This document shows positions 1 to 8,944 of a stretch of DNA of 64,000 nucleotides, in pieces. Position 1 is the stretch's first letter; each line of letters starts with the position of its first letter. A program made the translations under genes and the position numbers. The notes below the pieces were generated by a model. The model ran no database searches and was not told the origin of the DNA. It saw nothing but the letters and a program-made list of their open reading frames with translations. The stretch covers positions 682,001 through 746,000 of the forward strand of contig NZ_JAESWB010000168.1 in the NCBI RefSeq assembly GCF_016765675.1. The letters are read 5' to 3'. This DNA comes from Neobacillus paridis. Its GTDB lineage: Bacteria > Bacillota > Bacilli > Bacillales > Cytobacillaceae.

Positions 1-1
1 A

Positions 2-1693
2 CATATTTTTCGCCATGATACTCCAGAAAGAGCAGCGATTATCTATCAAACCGAATTCCGGCCACAAGGAGAATTGTCTTGGGCAGAGCTAAAACAAAAC
101 ACGGCAGCGGTTGCCGCTTATTTAAAATCCATCGGTGTTGGGCCCGGAGACCGCGTTGCCGCTTACGTTTCCAACATTCATGAAACCATTACCGTTTTCT
201 TGGCCTGTGCCAGCATTGGCGCAGTCTGGTCAAGTTGCGCCCCGGAATTTGGGATAATGAGCGTGATTGACCGGTTTAAACAAATCGAGCCGAAAGTGTT
301 GGTTGCCGTCGATGGCTACCGTTATGGCGGCAAGGATTATGACCGGACGGATCTACTAGAGAAGATTCAAGCAGAATTGCCGATGCTCGAAAAAACGATA
401 ATCATTCCTTATTTGAAGGCAGAGCCGAATGTAAGCGGTTTAGCCAATGTTGTATTGTGGAACGAGCTGCTGAGAGAATACACCGGGGCAGAGCTTACCT
501 TTACCGCAGTGCCGTTTGATCATCCGTTGTGGATTTTGTATTCATCAGGTACAACCGGTAAGCCAAAAGCGATTGTCCAAAGTCATGGCGGAATTTTACT
601 TGAACATTTAAAATTAGGCAGCCTGCAAAATGATTTAAAGGCGGAAGATCGCTTTTTCTGGTATACAACGACAGGCTGGATGATGTGGAATGTGGTTGTA
701 AGTGGTCTCTTGGCGGGTTCGACGATTTTATTATATGATGGAAATCCGGGCTATCCGAATGATGGAACGTTGTGGAAGTTTGCTGAAGAGACGAAAATGA
801 CAGTGTTTGGAACGAGTGCCAGCTTCCTGACGGCTTGCATGAAAGCAGGGCTGAAGCCAAAGGAGCAATACAATCTGACTCATTTGAAAAGCATCGGTTC
901 CACCGGGTCGCCGCTCCCAGTAAGTGGTTTTGAGTGGGTCTATGATCAGGTGAAGGAAGATGTCTGGCTGTTTTCTACCAGCGGCGGGACCGATCTTTGT
1001 ACAGCCTTTGTCGGCGGCTCGCCATTGCTCCCGGTGTATGCCGGGGAATTGCAGGCACGTGCGCTCGGCGCCGCCGTGAAAGCCTTTAGTGACCAAGGCG
1101 AAGAAATAATCGATGAAATTGGGGAGCTGGTTATTACTGAGCCGATGCCATCAATGCCGATCTATTTCTGGAATGATGAAAATGGCGAACGCTACCGGGA
1201 GAGTTATTTTGATGTCTTTCCGGATATATGGCGTCATGGCGATTTTATCAAGATTACCTCCAGGGGCAGTGCGGTGATTTACGGCAGATCCGATGCCACG
1301 ATTAACCGCGGCGGCATCCGCATGGGAACGAGTGAAATTTACAGTGCCCTTGAAAGGATTCCGGAAGTGTTAGATGGCTTAGTCGTCGATCTTCCTATTT
1401 CAAGTGAACAATCCTATATGTCGTTATTTGTCGTTGTCAAAGAAGGAGCAGAGCTTTCTGATGAGGTGAAAGCACGGATTCATGAAGCCATTCGGCTTAA
1501 CTGTTCACCAAGGCATGTTCCCAATGGAATTTTTCCAGTTGCTGAACTACCGAAAACATTAAATGGTAAAAAGCTGGAGGTGCCTATTAAGAAAATCCTC
1601 ATGGGGGTCCCGGTGGAAAAGGCCGTCAACATCGGATCATTACAGAATCCCGAATCACTTCAATATTTCCTTGACTTTAACATACAAGGGTAA
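2..1693 (+). CDS. aacS: Acetoacetyl-CoA synthetase, 5' end missing
   Basis: This is a ligase of the ANL (acyl-CoA synthetase) superfamily that activates acetoacetate to acetoacetyl-CoA with ATP. The reading frame is open from base 2, so the gene begins left of the window. About 563 residues are visible against roughly 650 for the family. The AMP-binding motif YSSGTTGKPKAI lies near base 540, GRSDATINRGGIRMGTSE follows in the C-terminal part, and the end carries LPKTLNGKKLEVP with the expected catalytic lysine. A TTG at 74 is in frame but has no ribosome binding site and would drop conserved sequence. A strong terminator follows the stop. The call rests on the family-specific N-terminal sequence (IIYQTEFRPQGELSWAEL) and the full-length match. 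A different short-chain acyl-CoA ligase is possible but less likely. Confidence 0.9.
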   Translation, partial: HIFRHDTPERAAIIYQTEFRPQGELSWAELKQNTAAVAAYLKSIGVGPGDRVAAYVSNIHETITVFLACASIGAVWSSCAPEFGIMSVIDRFKQIEPKVLVAVDGYRYGGKDYDRTDLLEKIQAELPMLEKTIIIPYLKAEPNVSGLANVVLWNELLREYTGAELTFTAVPFDHPLWILYSSGTTGKPKAIVQSHGGILLEHLKLGSLQNDLKAEDRFFWYTTTGWMMWNVVVSGLLAGSTILLYDGNPGYPNDGTLWKFAEETKMTVFGTSASFLTACMKAGLKPKEQYNLTHLKSIGSTGSPLPVSGFEWVYDQVKEDVWLFSTSGGTDLCTAFVGGSPLLPVYAGELQARALGAAVKAFSDQGEEIIDEIGELVITEPMPSMPIYFWNDENGERYRESYFDVFPDIWRHGDFIKITSRGSAVIYGRSDATINRGGIRMGTSEIYSALERIPEVLDGLVVDLPISSEQSYMSLFVVVKEGAELSDEVKARIHEAIRLNCSPRHVPNGIFPVAELPKTLNGKKLEVPIKKILMGVPVEKAVNIGSLQNPESLQYFLDFNIQG

Positions 1694-1721
1694 CCGTGAG
1701 TGGTTGTTACGATGAATATTG

Positions 1722-1779
1722 AAAAAACCTCATTTAGGCAGGTGAAAAGGAAATCACTCAGCCTTAAATGAGGTTTTTT
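1722..1779. terminator. Bidirectional intrinsic terminator after aacS
   Basis: A 15-bp perfect stem (AAAAAACCTCATTTA at 1722-1736 with its complement at 1765-1779) has A and T runs at its two ends, so it can stop transcription from either side. It separates aacS (+) from bceB (-). Confidence 0.85.
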
Positions 1780-1848
1780 TACAAAGTTAAGCCGCATTTT
1801 TACAAATTTGGTGCTTAATTTTTCAAAAACGGACTCTGATTTTACAAA
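1777..1848. repeat. Four TTTTACAAA cores at an exact 21-bp spacing
   Basis: The core TTTT(A/T)CAAA starts at 1777, 1798, 1819 and 1840, exactly 21 bp apart, with unrelated bases between. It lies in the gap between aacS and bceB. Two similar clusters with other cores occur at 10748 and 13387. Function unknown. Confidence 0.75.
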
Positions 1849-1930
1849 CACTGGAATAAACTGGATCTCAACATAGTAAGGCTCGATCAGCGGCTCAAGC
1901 TCTGCTAATAGGGCCTTATTATAAGCAAAG

Positions 1931-3877
1931 TCATAGTGCTTCTGTGATTACTTTTTTATAATACTGAACAGAAAGGAAGCCGAAGATCGAGTACAGAGCT
2001 GCATAAATGGCCATCACGATAATCATCGGGGTCCAAACCTCGGTTCCAAACAAGAACCAGCCAGATTGAACGGCAAAATAGCTGTGGGATAACCCAACGA
2101 TCAAAGGAATGCCGAAACTAAACAGCTGCTTGCCACGAATCCCTTTTGCCAAATCTGCCCTGGTAAAGCCGAGTTTGCGGAGGATCGTGTAATGCGGCTT
2201 TTCCTCTTCACTTTCACCCATTTGTTTAAAATAAAGAATACAACCTGAAGTAACTAAGAACGTCAATCCCAAGAAGCCGACAATAAACATCACCAGTCCC
2301 ATCGTTTGCTTCTGATTGTTGCTGATTTCCAGCCGGGATTCTGCCAAATCGTTGCGATTAAAGTTTATTTTTTTGAAAATAGTATTGGCTTTTTCCATTT
2401 GGTCCTCATTTTTTAAGTCGATTCCAATAAATAAAGAGAATTCCTTTTGAATCTTCGGATCTATATCTTTCCGCAGCTGCTCGAAAACGGACTTGTCGAC
2501 GATGGCAGTTGGCATGCCACCGTTGGTGAAGAAACTGTCAATGACAAATTCCTTTCTTAATCCCAGATAGGTAAGTGGGAATACCATTGTTTTTCCTTTT
2601 AATTCCATCTTTCCGCTATCTTCAAATTTCATAAATTTTTGTAGCAAGTCACTATAACCGGTAAAGACGGTTTCTTCTGGTGCCACATTGATATTTTTAA
2701 TCGCCTGTTCGCTTATCACCGGGATCGCCGTTTTCGCCGGATCAAAGTTTAATTCCTGCAAATTTTTTCCTAAAATGTTCTTGAGATTGGCCTCGATCTG
2801 AATCACATCGATTTTTCTTTCCTGAAACGATATGTCAGCGGCCGTTAATGCTTTTGTGAATTTGGCGGCATCTTTGGCACTGGTGAAGGAAAAATCACCG
2901 GCGACGTTATTTTCAGCAGCTTTATCCGCCGAATAGTAGGAGATATAGCTGAGTGATAATAAGCCGATGGCCAATGCCGAAACCGTTGTAATAATCGTTA
3001 AAAGCAGGGCATTTGATTTCATCCGGAACATAATAGAGGAAAGCGATAAAACTTCGTTAATATTCAAATATCCGTTTTTCTCTTTCCGAATGAGATTAAA
3101 AATAAAGCTGACCGAGCCTTTATAAAACAAATAGGTGCCGATGATCACCGAGGCAAGAATAAAGGTCATTGCCATAAACAACTCATTAATCGTCGTGAAA
3201 TCGCCACTGAACAATTTAGATGATACATAGTATCCGGAAGCAATCATGATCAAACCGAGAGCCCCGATGATGATTTCCCAAATGGACATTTTCTTTACCC
3301 GGGATTCAGTCGAAGAAATAACCCGGAATAACGCTAAAATGCTTTGCTTTTTGATAAACAGATAGTTCATCAACATGATCATTAAATAAATCGCCGCAAA
3401 GACAATCAGTGTTTGAATCAGCGCCTGTGCGGAAAAATGCAGTTTGGCAATGGCCTCAATATGGGTGACTTTAAACAGAACCATGATGATTAACTTGGAA
3501 ACGGAAAAGCCGATGAAGACTCCGATCAGTAAGGAGCCAAAGTAGAGAATAAAATTTTCCACACTTAGGATCCGGAAAATCTTATTTTTGGTCATCCCCA
3601 CTAATTGAAACAAGCCAATTTCCTTACCGCGCCGTTTAATAAAAATTGTGTTGGCATAGAGTAGGAAGATGGAAACAATCGCCACTAGCAAAATCGAACC
3701 CGTCCGAATCGCCGCCGCCCCTTTGATCGACCCTTCCACATCGTCAAACGAAGGGTCATATTGCAGAGTGACAAAGGCGAAATATAGCGACACACTAAAG
3801 ATGAGCGCAAACACATAAAGGTAATAGTTTTTTATATTCTTTTTTAAATTGCGTAGAATCAGTTTATTAATGCTCAT
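1931..3877 (-). CDS. bceB: Bacitracin-type ABC transporter permease BceB
   Basis: Membrane subunit of a BceAB-type transporter that detoxifies cell-wall peptide antibiotics such as bacitracin and acts as the sensor for its BceS-type kinase. From the start at 3877 it has 648 residues, the usual BceB length. Several hydrophobic helices lie at the N-terminus, an FtsX-like helix bundle includes [19 protein letters not shown], a large extracellular domain occupies the middle, and the last three helices include [20 protein letters not shown]. Much of the sequence matches Bacillus subtilis BceB as I know it. A start at 3886 is possible, but ATG at 3877 ([11 protein letters not shown]) matches the family start and overlaps the end of bceA. 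Translation is probably coupled to bceA. Confidence 0.95.
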   Translation of the reverse strand: MSINKLILRNLKKNIKNYYLYVFALIFSVSLYFAFVTLQYDPSFDDVEGSIKGAAAIRTGSILLVAIVSIFLLYANTIFIKRRGKEIGLFQLVGMTKNKIFRILSVENFILYFGSLLIGVFIGFSVSKLIIMVLFKVTHIEAIAKLHFSAQALIQTLIVFAAIYLMIMLMNYLFIKKQSILALFRVISSTESRVKKMSIWEIIIGALGLIMIASGYYVSSKLFSGDFTTINELFMAMTFILASVIIGTYLFYKGSVSFIFNLIRKEKNGYLNINEVLSLSSIMFRMKSNALLLTIITTVSALAIGLLSLSYISYYSADKAAENNVAGDFSFTSAKDAAKFTKALTAADISFQERKIDVIQIEANLKNILGKNLQELNFDPAKTAIPVISEQAIKNINVAPEETVFTGYSDLLQKFMKFEDSGKMELKGKTMVFPLTYLGLRKEFVIDSFFTNGGMPTAIVDKSVFEQLRKDIDPKIQKEFSLFIGIDLKNEDQMEKANTIFKKINFNRNDLAESRLEISNNQKQTMGLVMFIVGFLGLTFLVTSGCILYFKQMGESEEEKPHYTILRKLGFTRADLAKGIRGKQLFSFGIPLIVGLSHSYFAVQSGWFLFGTEVWTPMIIVMAIYAALYSIFGFLSVQYYKKVITEAL

Positions 3878-4628
3878 ATTGCACACCGCCTAAAACTGCT
3901 TGGGTTCTCATCACATCTTTGAAGAATGCTTGGCGAGACTCTTCCCCTTTATTTAACTGGGTATAGATCTGCCCATCCTTAATAAAAATGACTCGGCTGC
4001 TGTAACTGGCAGCAACAGGATCATGAGTGACCATCACAATTGTCGCTTGCAGCTTTCGATTTAATTGACTTAATTTGTTCAGTAAATCGGAGGCCGATTT
4101 GGAATCGAGCGCGCCCGTAGGCTCATCGGCAAAAATAATACTTGGTGCATGCACAAAGGCCCGCGCGGCTGATGTCCGTTGTTTTTGTCCGCCGGAAATT
4201 TCATTGGGATATTTATCCTTGACATCATAAATTCCTAATTCTTGAGCCACTTCAGCGAATTTCTCCTCGGCCTCTTTTTTGGGCGTTTTCGAGACCGTCA
4301 AGGGCAAAAGAATATTTTCTTTAACCGTTAACGTATCCAAGAGATTATATTCTTGAAAAATAAACCCCAAGTGACGTTTGCGAAATTCGGCCAGCTGTTT
4401 TTCTTTCATCCGGGTAATTTCGTTTCCCTCAATCTTGATCGATCCCTGGCTGGCCTTATCGATGGAGGAGAGGACATTGAGTAAGGTGGTTTTGCCTGAA
4501 CCGGATGCTCCCATGATGCTGACAAATTCTCCTTTTTCAATACTGAGGTCAAGTCCTTTTATGACCTCTTGCTTATTCAATTTACTGCCATAATATTTAT
4601 ATATTTTTGCCGCTTCTAATATCGTCAT
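3867..4628 (-). CDS. bceA: Bacitracin-type ABC transporter ATPase BceA
   Basis: Cytoplasmic ATPase partner of BceB, 253 residues. The Walker A motif [12 protein letters not shown], signature SGGQKQR and Walker [10 protein letters not shown] are intact. The start ATG at 4628 gives [14 protein letters not shown], which lines up with the family start; AAGGAG sits 10 bases upstream. An upstream GTG at 4637 is too close to that ribosome binding site. The end overlaps bceB by 11 bases. A BceR-type operator and a TATAAT box lie upstream, so bceAB probably has its own inducible promoter separate from bceRS. Confidence 0.95.
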   Translation of the reverse strand: MTILEAAKIYKYYGSKLNKQEVIKGLDLSIEKGEFVSIMGASGSGKTTLLNVLSSIDKASQGSIKIEGNEITRMKEKQLAEFRKRHLGFIFQEYNLLDTLTVKENILLPLTVSKTPKKEAEEKFAEVAQELGIYDVKDKYPNEISGGQKQRTSAARAFVHAPSIIFADEPTGALDSKSASDLLNKLSQLNRKLQATIVMVTHDPVAASYSSRVIFIKDGQIYTQLNKGEESRQAFFKDVMRTQAVLGGVQYEH

Positions 4629-4663
4629 TTTCGACACACTCCTTATTTTGTTTGACTAGCTTC

Positions 4664-4669
4664 ATTATA
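4664..4669 (-). promoter_or_regulatory. Candidate -10 box of the bceAB promoter
   Basis: TATAAT is read on the minus strand 36 bases before the bceA start. No good -35 box is seen 17 bp upstream, which fits a promoter that needs an activator bound at the upstream inverted repeat. Confidence 0.45.
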
Positions 4670-4717
4670 AAAGCTGGTGCAACCTGAATGCCTTCGATTG
4701 GACGAACAAATCATAAA

Positions 4718-4743
4718 GGCATGTGACATTTTTGTCACATGCC
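4718..4743 (-). promoter_or_regulatory. BceR-type operator (inverted repeat)
   Basis: An 11-bp perfect inverted repeat with a TTTT spacer contains TGACA-TTTT-TGTCA at 4724-4737. This fits the TnACA-N4-TGTnA pattern reported for BceR-family binding sites. It lies about 60 bp upstream of the bceAB -10 box and overlaps the bceS stop codon (4735-4737). The hairpin has no strong U tail, so a regulatory site is more likely than a terminator. Confidence 0.65.
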
Positions 4744-5739
4744 AGTAATATGTATAAAATCATTTTGTTTGGGAAATGTCAGGCTGAATGTTGAACCTTC
4801 CCCTGGTTTTGAATCGACATGGATATCTATTAATAACGGTTTGGCGGCATTTTTCGCCAAGTATAAGCCCATTCCGGTGGCGGCATTGTCCTGATGTACG
4901 GTTGTGGAAGTGAACCCTTTAGCAAATATTCGCGGCAGATCCTTCGGGTCAATGCCGCGGCCAAAATCTTGAATGATCAGAACCGCTTGGCCATTATGCT
5001 CGCAGCTTTTGATGTAAATGTCTGCTTTTTCACTATATTTCACAGCGTTCGTTAATAACTGCCTGATAATAAACGCTAGCCATTTGCCGTCCGAAAGTAC
5101 TTTCGTCACCGCTAAATCGATCTCAAAGCCGATGCCTTTTTGCATGCACCAAGATTGTAACGCTTTAATTTCTCGAAAAATCAGCGTCTTTAAGTCGACT
5201 GGATCAATGAATAAATCATTCTCCATAAAGGGAATTCGTTTTTGATGCAGCTGCTGGTCGAGCAAATGATGAATTCGCAGCCACTCAAAGTTTAATTTTG
5301 CCTTCAGCTGTTCATCCTCAATATCGTTAATCATCAAGGAAAGAGCGGAAAGCGGTGTTTTCACTTCATGGATCCAGGACATCAGCTCATCTTTTTCCTG
5401 TTCTACTGCCAGTTGATTTTGCGCCAGCTCTTGGCGCAGCCGCTCGGTTTGACGGATGACACTGTTCTCAATGATTTTTTCAAACGGAGATCCGGCCTCG
5501 GCAATCATCGAGAGATCGAGATCATGCTCCCACTCTGTCAAACTTTTAAAAAATTTCGTTTCCTTCTGGTAACGGTAGACTAAAAATAGGCTAAAAATGA
5601 TTGACTCCAAAAACACGATATAGAGAAGGGGAGTGAACGGGATCGCGGCATCTAAATAACTGATAAATATCGTTAATAGCTGAAGCAGGATAAACAAAAC
5701 GATCCAGCTTCTTCGCTCAAGCAAAAATTTTTTGATCAT
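4735..5739 (-). CDS. bceS: Sensor histidine kinase BceS
   Basis: Intramembrane-sensing histidine kinase of 334 residues. Two N-terminal membrane helices with almost no extracellular loop are followed by the dimerisation helix with phosphoacceptor motif SWIHEVKTPLSAL, then an ATPase domain with an N box (LLTNAVKYS) and G boxes (DFGRGID, GMGLYLAKN). Kinases of this build do not sense drug themselves; they receive a signal from the BceAB transporter. The start overlaps the bceR stop by 4 bases (ATGA), so the two are translationally coupled. The gene ends inside the operator of bceAB. Confidence 0.93.
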   Translation of the reverse strand: MIKKFLLERRSWIVLFILLQLLTIFISYLDAAIPFTPLLYIVFLESIIFSLFLVYRYQKETKFFKSLTEWEHDLDLSMIAEAGSPFEKIIENSVIRQTERLRQELAQNQLAVEQEKDELMSWIHEVKTPLSALSLMINDIEDEQLKAKLNFEWLRIHHLLDQQLHQKRIPFMENDLFIDPVDLKTLIFREIKALQSWCMQKGIGFEIDLAVTKVLSDGKWLAFIIRQLLTNAVKYSEKADIYIKSCEHNGQAVLIIQDFGRGIDPKDLPRIFAKGFTSTTVHQDNAATGMGLYLAKNAAKPLLIDIHVDSKPGEGSTFSLTFPKQNDFIHITGM

Positions 5740-6428
5740 AACGGCTGTTCCTCTTCAACAGCGATATAACCTTGACCAACTTTAGTTTCGATGAATCGTC
5801 CTAGCTGCAGCTCCTCGAGTTTCTTTCGCAAGCGGTTTACATTAACGGTAAGCGTATTATCGCTGACAAACCGCTCATCATCCCATAAGCTTTTGATTAA
5901 TGCATCACGGCTGACAATTTTATTTTTTTGTTCAATCAGTTGTCTTAAAATAAACATTTCATTCTTGGTCAATTCAATGGTGCCCATCTCATTGCTGATG
6001 GTATTTTTTTGATAATCAACCGCCGCGCCGCACCACGTTTTAAGCTCAATTTGTTCGGTATTGTAATTATAAACACGGCGGAGGATCGCTTGAATTTTCG
6101 CAATCAGGACGTCAAAGTGAAAGGGCTTTTGAATGAAATCATCGGCGCCAAGCTGCATCGACATCACCATGTCAGACGGATGATCACGCGATGACAGGAA
6201 AAGAATCGGCACATTGGAATGGGTTCGAATCATCCGGCACCAATGAAACCCGTCAAATTTCGGCAGCTGGATATCAATGATAACCAAATCAGGTTTGATG
6301 GCAGTAAATTCTTGAAAAACCTGACTAAAATCATTGACCCCGTAAACATCATAGGACCAGCTGGTTAACCGCTCTTTAATCTCATGAAATAGGGTTGAAT
6401 CGTCTTCAATTAAAAATAGTTTGAACAT
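5736..6428 (-). CDS. bceR: Response regulator BceR (OmpR family)
   Basis: Transcription activator of 230 residues. The receiver domain has the acidic pocket (LFLIEDD), the phosphorylation site in LVIIDIQLP and the conserved lysine in IQKPFHFD; an OmpR-type winged helix forms the C-terminal half (ends ETKVGQGYI). The start chosen is ATG at 6428 (MFKLFLIEDD); a GTG at 6440 would add four residues but sits inside the likely ribosome binding site. The predicted target is the inverted repeat upstream of bceA. Confidence 0.92.
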   Translation of the reverse strand: MFKLFLIEDDSTLFHEIKERLTSWSYDVYGVNDFSQVFQEFTAIKPDLVIIDIQLPKFDGFHWCRMIRTHSNVPILFLSSRDHPSDMVMSMQLGADDFIQKPFHFDVLIAKIQAILRRVYNYNTEQIELKTWCGAAVDYQKNTISNEMGTIELTKNEMFILRQLIEQKNKIVSRDALIKSLWDDERFVSDNTLTVNVNRLRKKLEELQLGRFIETKVGQGYIAVEEEQPL

Positions 6429-6614
6429 TGGTTTCACCACTTTTTTCGCTTACCTGACCTTATTGTAACGGAAACATTTACCGTCATCTACACAAAAAGT
6501 GTTAGTGCAGGTAATGGGGAAGCAGCACGGGAGGATCCTTTTCATAACAACCATATTCGCAAAGTGACCCAAAATGGCGCCGATGGCCAGTAATCAGGGA
6601 AAATTAGGGTGGTA

Positions 6615-7538
6615 TCAGGCACCGCCTTCAAAAATGGTTTCTCCGATAAGCAGAACCTTTAACTGCTCCTGCGGCAGATGCTGCTGCTCCCACGCATGGA
6701 GCAGCCGTTCTAAGGCTTCGGGTCCAGTGTCATCCGCCAGCCGGTAGGCGCCGTAATGCATGGGTACGAATTGTTTTGCACCCAACTCCAGAAATGCTTT
6801 TACGCTATCCTCCGGCGAGATGTGCGCAGGCGCCATAAACCATTCCGGTTCGTACGCTCCAATCGGCATAAACACGGTATCAATCGCGAACCGCTCAGCA
6901 ATTTGATTGAATCCCGAGAAATAACCGGTATCACCGACAAAATAATAGGTTTTTTCAGCTATTTGAAAAACAAACCCGCCCCAATGAGAGGTATTCATAT
7001 CAGTAAGACTTCTCCGCGTCCAATGCTGCGCTGGCACAAAATGAATCGTTACGCCTTTATGGTCAACGCTGTCCCACCAGTTCATTTCCGTAACCTGTCG
7101 ATAGCCCTTTCTCGTAAATAGCCGTTTTAACCCGGCGGGAACAAAATAGTGCGGATTTCCTTTTAGCCGTTTTAGCGTCGGAAAATCCAAATGGTCGTAG
7201 TGACCGTGTGAAATTACCACCACATCCATTTCCGGCAAATCCTCGAGAGCAATTCCCGGTTCCGTTGAGCGCTTATCAAGACCCATCCGTTTGGCCCATA
7301 CCGGGTCGGTTAAAATATTCAGTCCGTTCATTTGAATAAGGAACGTGGAATGACCAATCCACGTATAGGATGTCCGGGTTCTGTTTTGCTGCAGCTCTGC
7401 CACTTTTTTTACCGGGGATTGTTCGATCTGCGTGGTTAAATCCTTCATTTTCCTGCGTCTTTCTTTATTCCAGCGCAGCATATCCTTAAATGACTTATTG
7501 CTCCTAACTGCCTCTAAATTTTCATATCTTTTTCCCAT
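6615..7538 (-). CDS. Metallo-beta-lactamase-fold hydrolase (NAPE-PLD/UlaG-like)
   Basis: A 307-residue cytoplasmic protein with the metallo-beta-lactamase fold. The zinc motif SHGHYDHLD is present; further ligands are in FVGDTGYF and the C-terminal PMHYGAY. It groups by eye with proteins annotated as N-acylphosphatidylethanolamine phospholipase D-like or UlaG-like hydrolases, whose substrates in Bacillus are mostly unknown. ATG at 7538 has AAGGTGG at good spacing; an upstream TTG at 7553 would start inside that ribosome binding site. It is a single gene facing the sirC region. Confidence 0.8.
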   Translation of the reverse strand: MGKRYENLEAVRSNKSFKDMLRWNKERRRKMKDLTTQIEQSPVKKVAELQQNRTRTSYTWIGHSTFLIQMNGLNILTDPVWAKRMGLDKRSTEPGIALEDLPEMDVVVISHGHYDHLDFPTLKRLKGNPHYFVPAGLKRLFTRKGYRQVTEMNWWDSVDHKGVTIHFVPAQHWTRRSLTDMNTSHWGGFVFQIAEKTYYFVGDTGYFSGFNQIAERFAIDTVFMPIGAYEPEWFMAPAHISPEDSVKAFLELGAKQFVPMHYGAYRLADDTGPEALERLLHAWEQQHLPQEQLKVLLIGETIFEGGA

Positions 7539-7665
7539 ATACCCACCTTGCAACCTGATGATTTAGGTTGATTATAGCAACTTTTTCTTGCCGTCCGCAA
7601 AAATAGAGCGCTATTTTGGGGAAAAATGATAAAATGGATTCAACATAAGGGTGAGGAGGATTTAC

Positions 7666-7731
7666 ATGACAATGACCTATAAGAGTTTGTCGATTAAATG
7701 GTGGTGTTGGTGTGCAGCCGTTGTTTATTAG
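7666..7731 (+). CDS. 21-aa small ORF overlapping the sirC start
   Basis: A short frame (MTMTYKSLSIKWWCWC then AAVVY) sits behind a very strong ribosome binding site (GAGGAGG). Its stop lies 18 bases inside sirC in another frame, so it could couple translation to sirC. Its first codons and the bases before them closely resemble the start of cysH at 8945 (GGAGG, TTTAC, then ATGACAATGACC). It may therefore be a relic copy of the cysH start. The two cysteines near its end could also suit a cysteine-sensing leader peptide, but that is speculation. Confidence 0.45.
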   Translation: MTMTYKSLSIKWWCWCAAVVY

Positions 7732-8329
7732 TTTAACCGGGAAAAAAGTGGTCATCGCCGGCGGGGGGAAAATGGCCGCCCGCAAGGCAAAGGCTTTGAA
7801 GGCCGATATGCCGAAGATCACGTTTATCGCCCCTAGCTTTTGCGATGAAGTGCTTGATCTGGCCGCGGAAAAAGGGTATCAGCTCATTGAGCGCAAGGCA
7901 AATCTTGCCGACTTTGAAACAGCCTTTCTTGTGATCTTGGCCACAAGCGACAGGGAAACCAATCGAAAATTTGCCTCAGTGCTTTCACGAAAGCAACTCG
8001 TTTGTGTCGTCGATAATGCGGAGGAAGGAAATGTAACCTTTCCAGCAGCCGTTCAGCGGGGGCAGCTGCAAATTGCCATCACCACAAACGGTGCGAGCCC
8101 AAAGCTGGCCCGCAAATTGAAACATGAGTTAGAATTGCAGTTTGACGAGTCATGGGAAACCTATTTGGCATTCCTGTCACACTGTAGAAATAAGATTAAA
8201 AAGGCAAATGTTTCGGCAGAACAAAAAAATAAATGGTTAAACGAAATATTGGATGACCAATTTCGCTCCAATCAGCAAGCTCAAAAGGAGATGCTGCAAC
8301 GAATGGACGTCCTATTATCGGAAGGGTAG
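7712..8329 (+). CDS. sirC: Precorrin-2 dehydrogenase SirC (YlnF-like)
   Basis: NAD-dependent enzyme of siroheme synthesis that oxidises precorrin-2 to sirohydrochlorin. The 205 residues start with MQPLFISLTGKKVVIAGGG, where GxGGG is the dinucleotide-binding motif, and ATSDRETNRKF and ITTNGASPKLARKLK are typical of the family. The protein lacks a methyltransferase or ferrochelatase part, matching the Bacillus arrangement where SumT, SirC and SirB are separate. The start is GTG at 7712 behind GGTGG. Unlike in B. subtilis, where it is last in the cysH operon, it lies upstream of cysH and ends in its own terminator. Confidence 0.9.
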   Translation: MQPLFISLTGKKVVIAGGGKMAARKAKALKADMPKITFIAPSFCDEVLDLAAEKGYQLIERKANLADFETAFLVILATSDRETNRKFASVLSRKQLVCVVDNAEEGNVTFPAAVQRGQLQIAITTNGASPKLARKLKHELELQFDESWETYLAFLSHCRNKIKKANVSAEQKNKWLNEILDDQFRSNQQAQKEMLQRMDVLLSEG

Positions 8330-8370
8330 CCAGAAAAAGACAGCGTAGAGCACTGTCTTTCTGGCTATTT
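8328..8370 (+). terminator. Intrinsic terminator of sirC
   Basis: The stem AGCCAGAAA..GACAG (8328-8343) pairs with CTGTCTTTCTGGCT (8353-8366) and is followed by ATTTTC. It overlaps the sirC stop codon. Confidence 0.8.
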
Positions 8371-8404
8371 TCTTTATAGGATAAGAAAGAAATTTTCGAC
8401 TTTG

Positions 8405-8522
8405 AGAATTGTCCAGCTCCACAAGGAAGGCTTCGTCAGCATCAGCATCGCACGAAGGAAAAGCGATAGCTTTTTCGAGGAGGCCATACGCCGCTGACCA
8501 AGGCGCCTGCGCTTTTCTAAGT
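8405..8522 (+). repeat. Bacillus-type dispersed intergenic repeat, degenerate
   Basis: This stretch begins TTGTCCAGCTCCA and ends GGCGCCTGCGCTTTTCTAAG. These ends are, from memory, those of a roughly 100-150 bp dispersed element common between genes in Bacillaceae genomes. The middle is diverged. Only one copy is seen in the window, so the call rests on recalled ends rather than a comparison. Confidence 0.45.
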
Positions 8523-8662
8523 TAATTTGCATTTTTTTGAAAAATTGTTCATTTTATAATTGAACAAAACCTATAGGTATGGTAGGATTAATTTCATCCC
8601 ATACCTTCTCATTTGAGAATCCACAAACTGGGGTAATGTTATCAAAAACCGATCCTATTAAA

Positions 8663-8845
8663 ATGTTTCATGAAAAGGGGGCGAATCCACTGACATTAGA
8701 AAATAAAGAAGAACTTTTGGCACATTTAGAGAAATTGCTGGAATCTTTAAAATTTGGGTCTATCACGTTGGTTGTTCAGGATGGAAAGATTGTACAAATT
8801 GAAAAAAATGAAAAGGTTCGTCTTCAATCGAATAAAAATCGCTGA
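8663..8845 (+). CDS. yezD: YezD-like small protein (DUF2292)
   Basis: A small cytoplasmic protein with the family core LLESLKFGSITLVVQDGK followed by VQIEKNEKVRL. Members are about 50-60 residues, often lie next to sulfur genes, and have no established function. The start is uncertain: ATG at 8663 gives 60 residues, ATG at 8636 has GGGG only 2 bases away, and CTG at 8690 (MTLENKEEL) has the best ribosome binding site (AAAAGGGGG, 8 bases) and gives 51 residues. A terminator follows. Confidence 0.7.
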   Translation: MFHEKGANPLTLENKEELLAHLEKLLESLKFGSITLVVQDGKIVQIEKNEKVRLQSNKNR

Positions 8846-8858
8846 CTAGACAGACTAG

Positions 8859-8901
8859 AGGCGGTCTCCATGTGAATAAACGTGGGAGACTGCCTTTTTT
8901 T
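8859..8901 (+). terminator. Terminator or attenuator between yezD and cysH
   Basis: AGGCGGTCTCC (8859-8869) pairs with GGAGACTGCCT (8885-8895) and a run of seven T follows. No convincing promoter is visible in the 43 bases before cysH, so some read-through or regulated antitermination is implied. The 3' arm (ACTGCCTT) can also pair with AAGGCAGT at 8909-8916. Confidence 0.75.
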
Positions 8902-8944
8902 ATTGAAGAAGGCAGTTATCCCAAAATGAAGGAGGTTTACCGCG

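Noticed and set aside
8846..8944. S-box (SAM) riboswitch expected before a Bacillus cysH operon
   Set aside because: None of the conserved S-box segments are present; only a simple terminator and a short alternative hairpin are seen.
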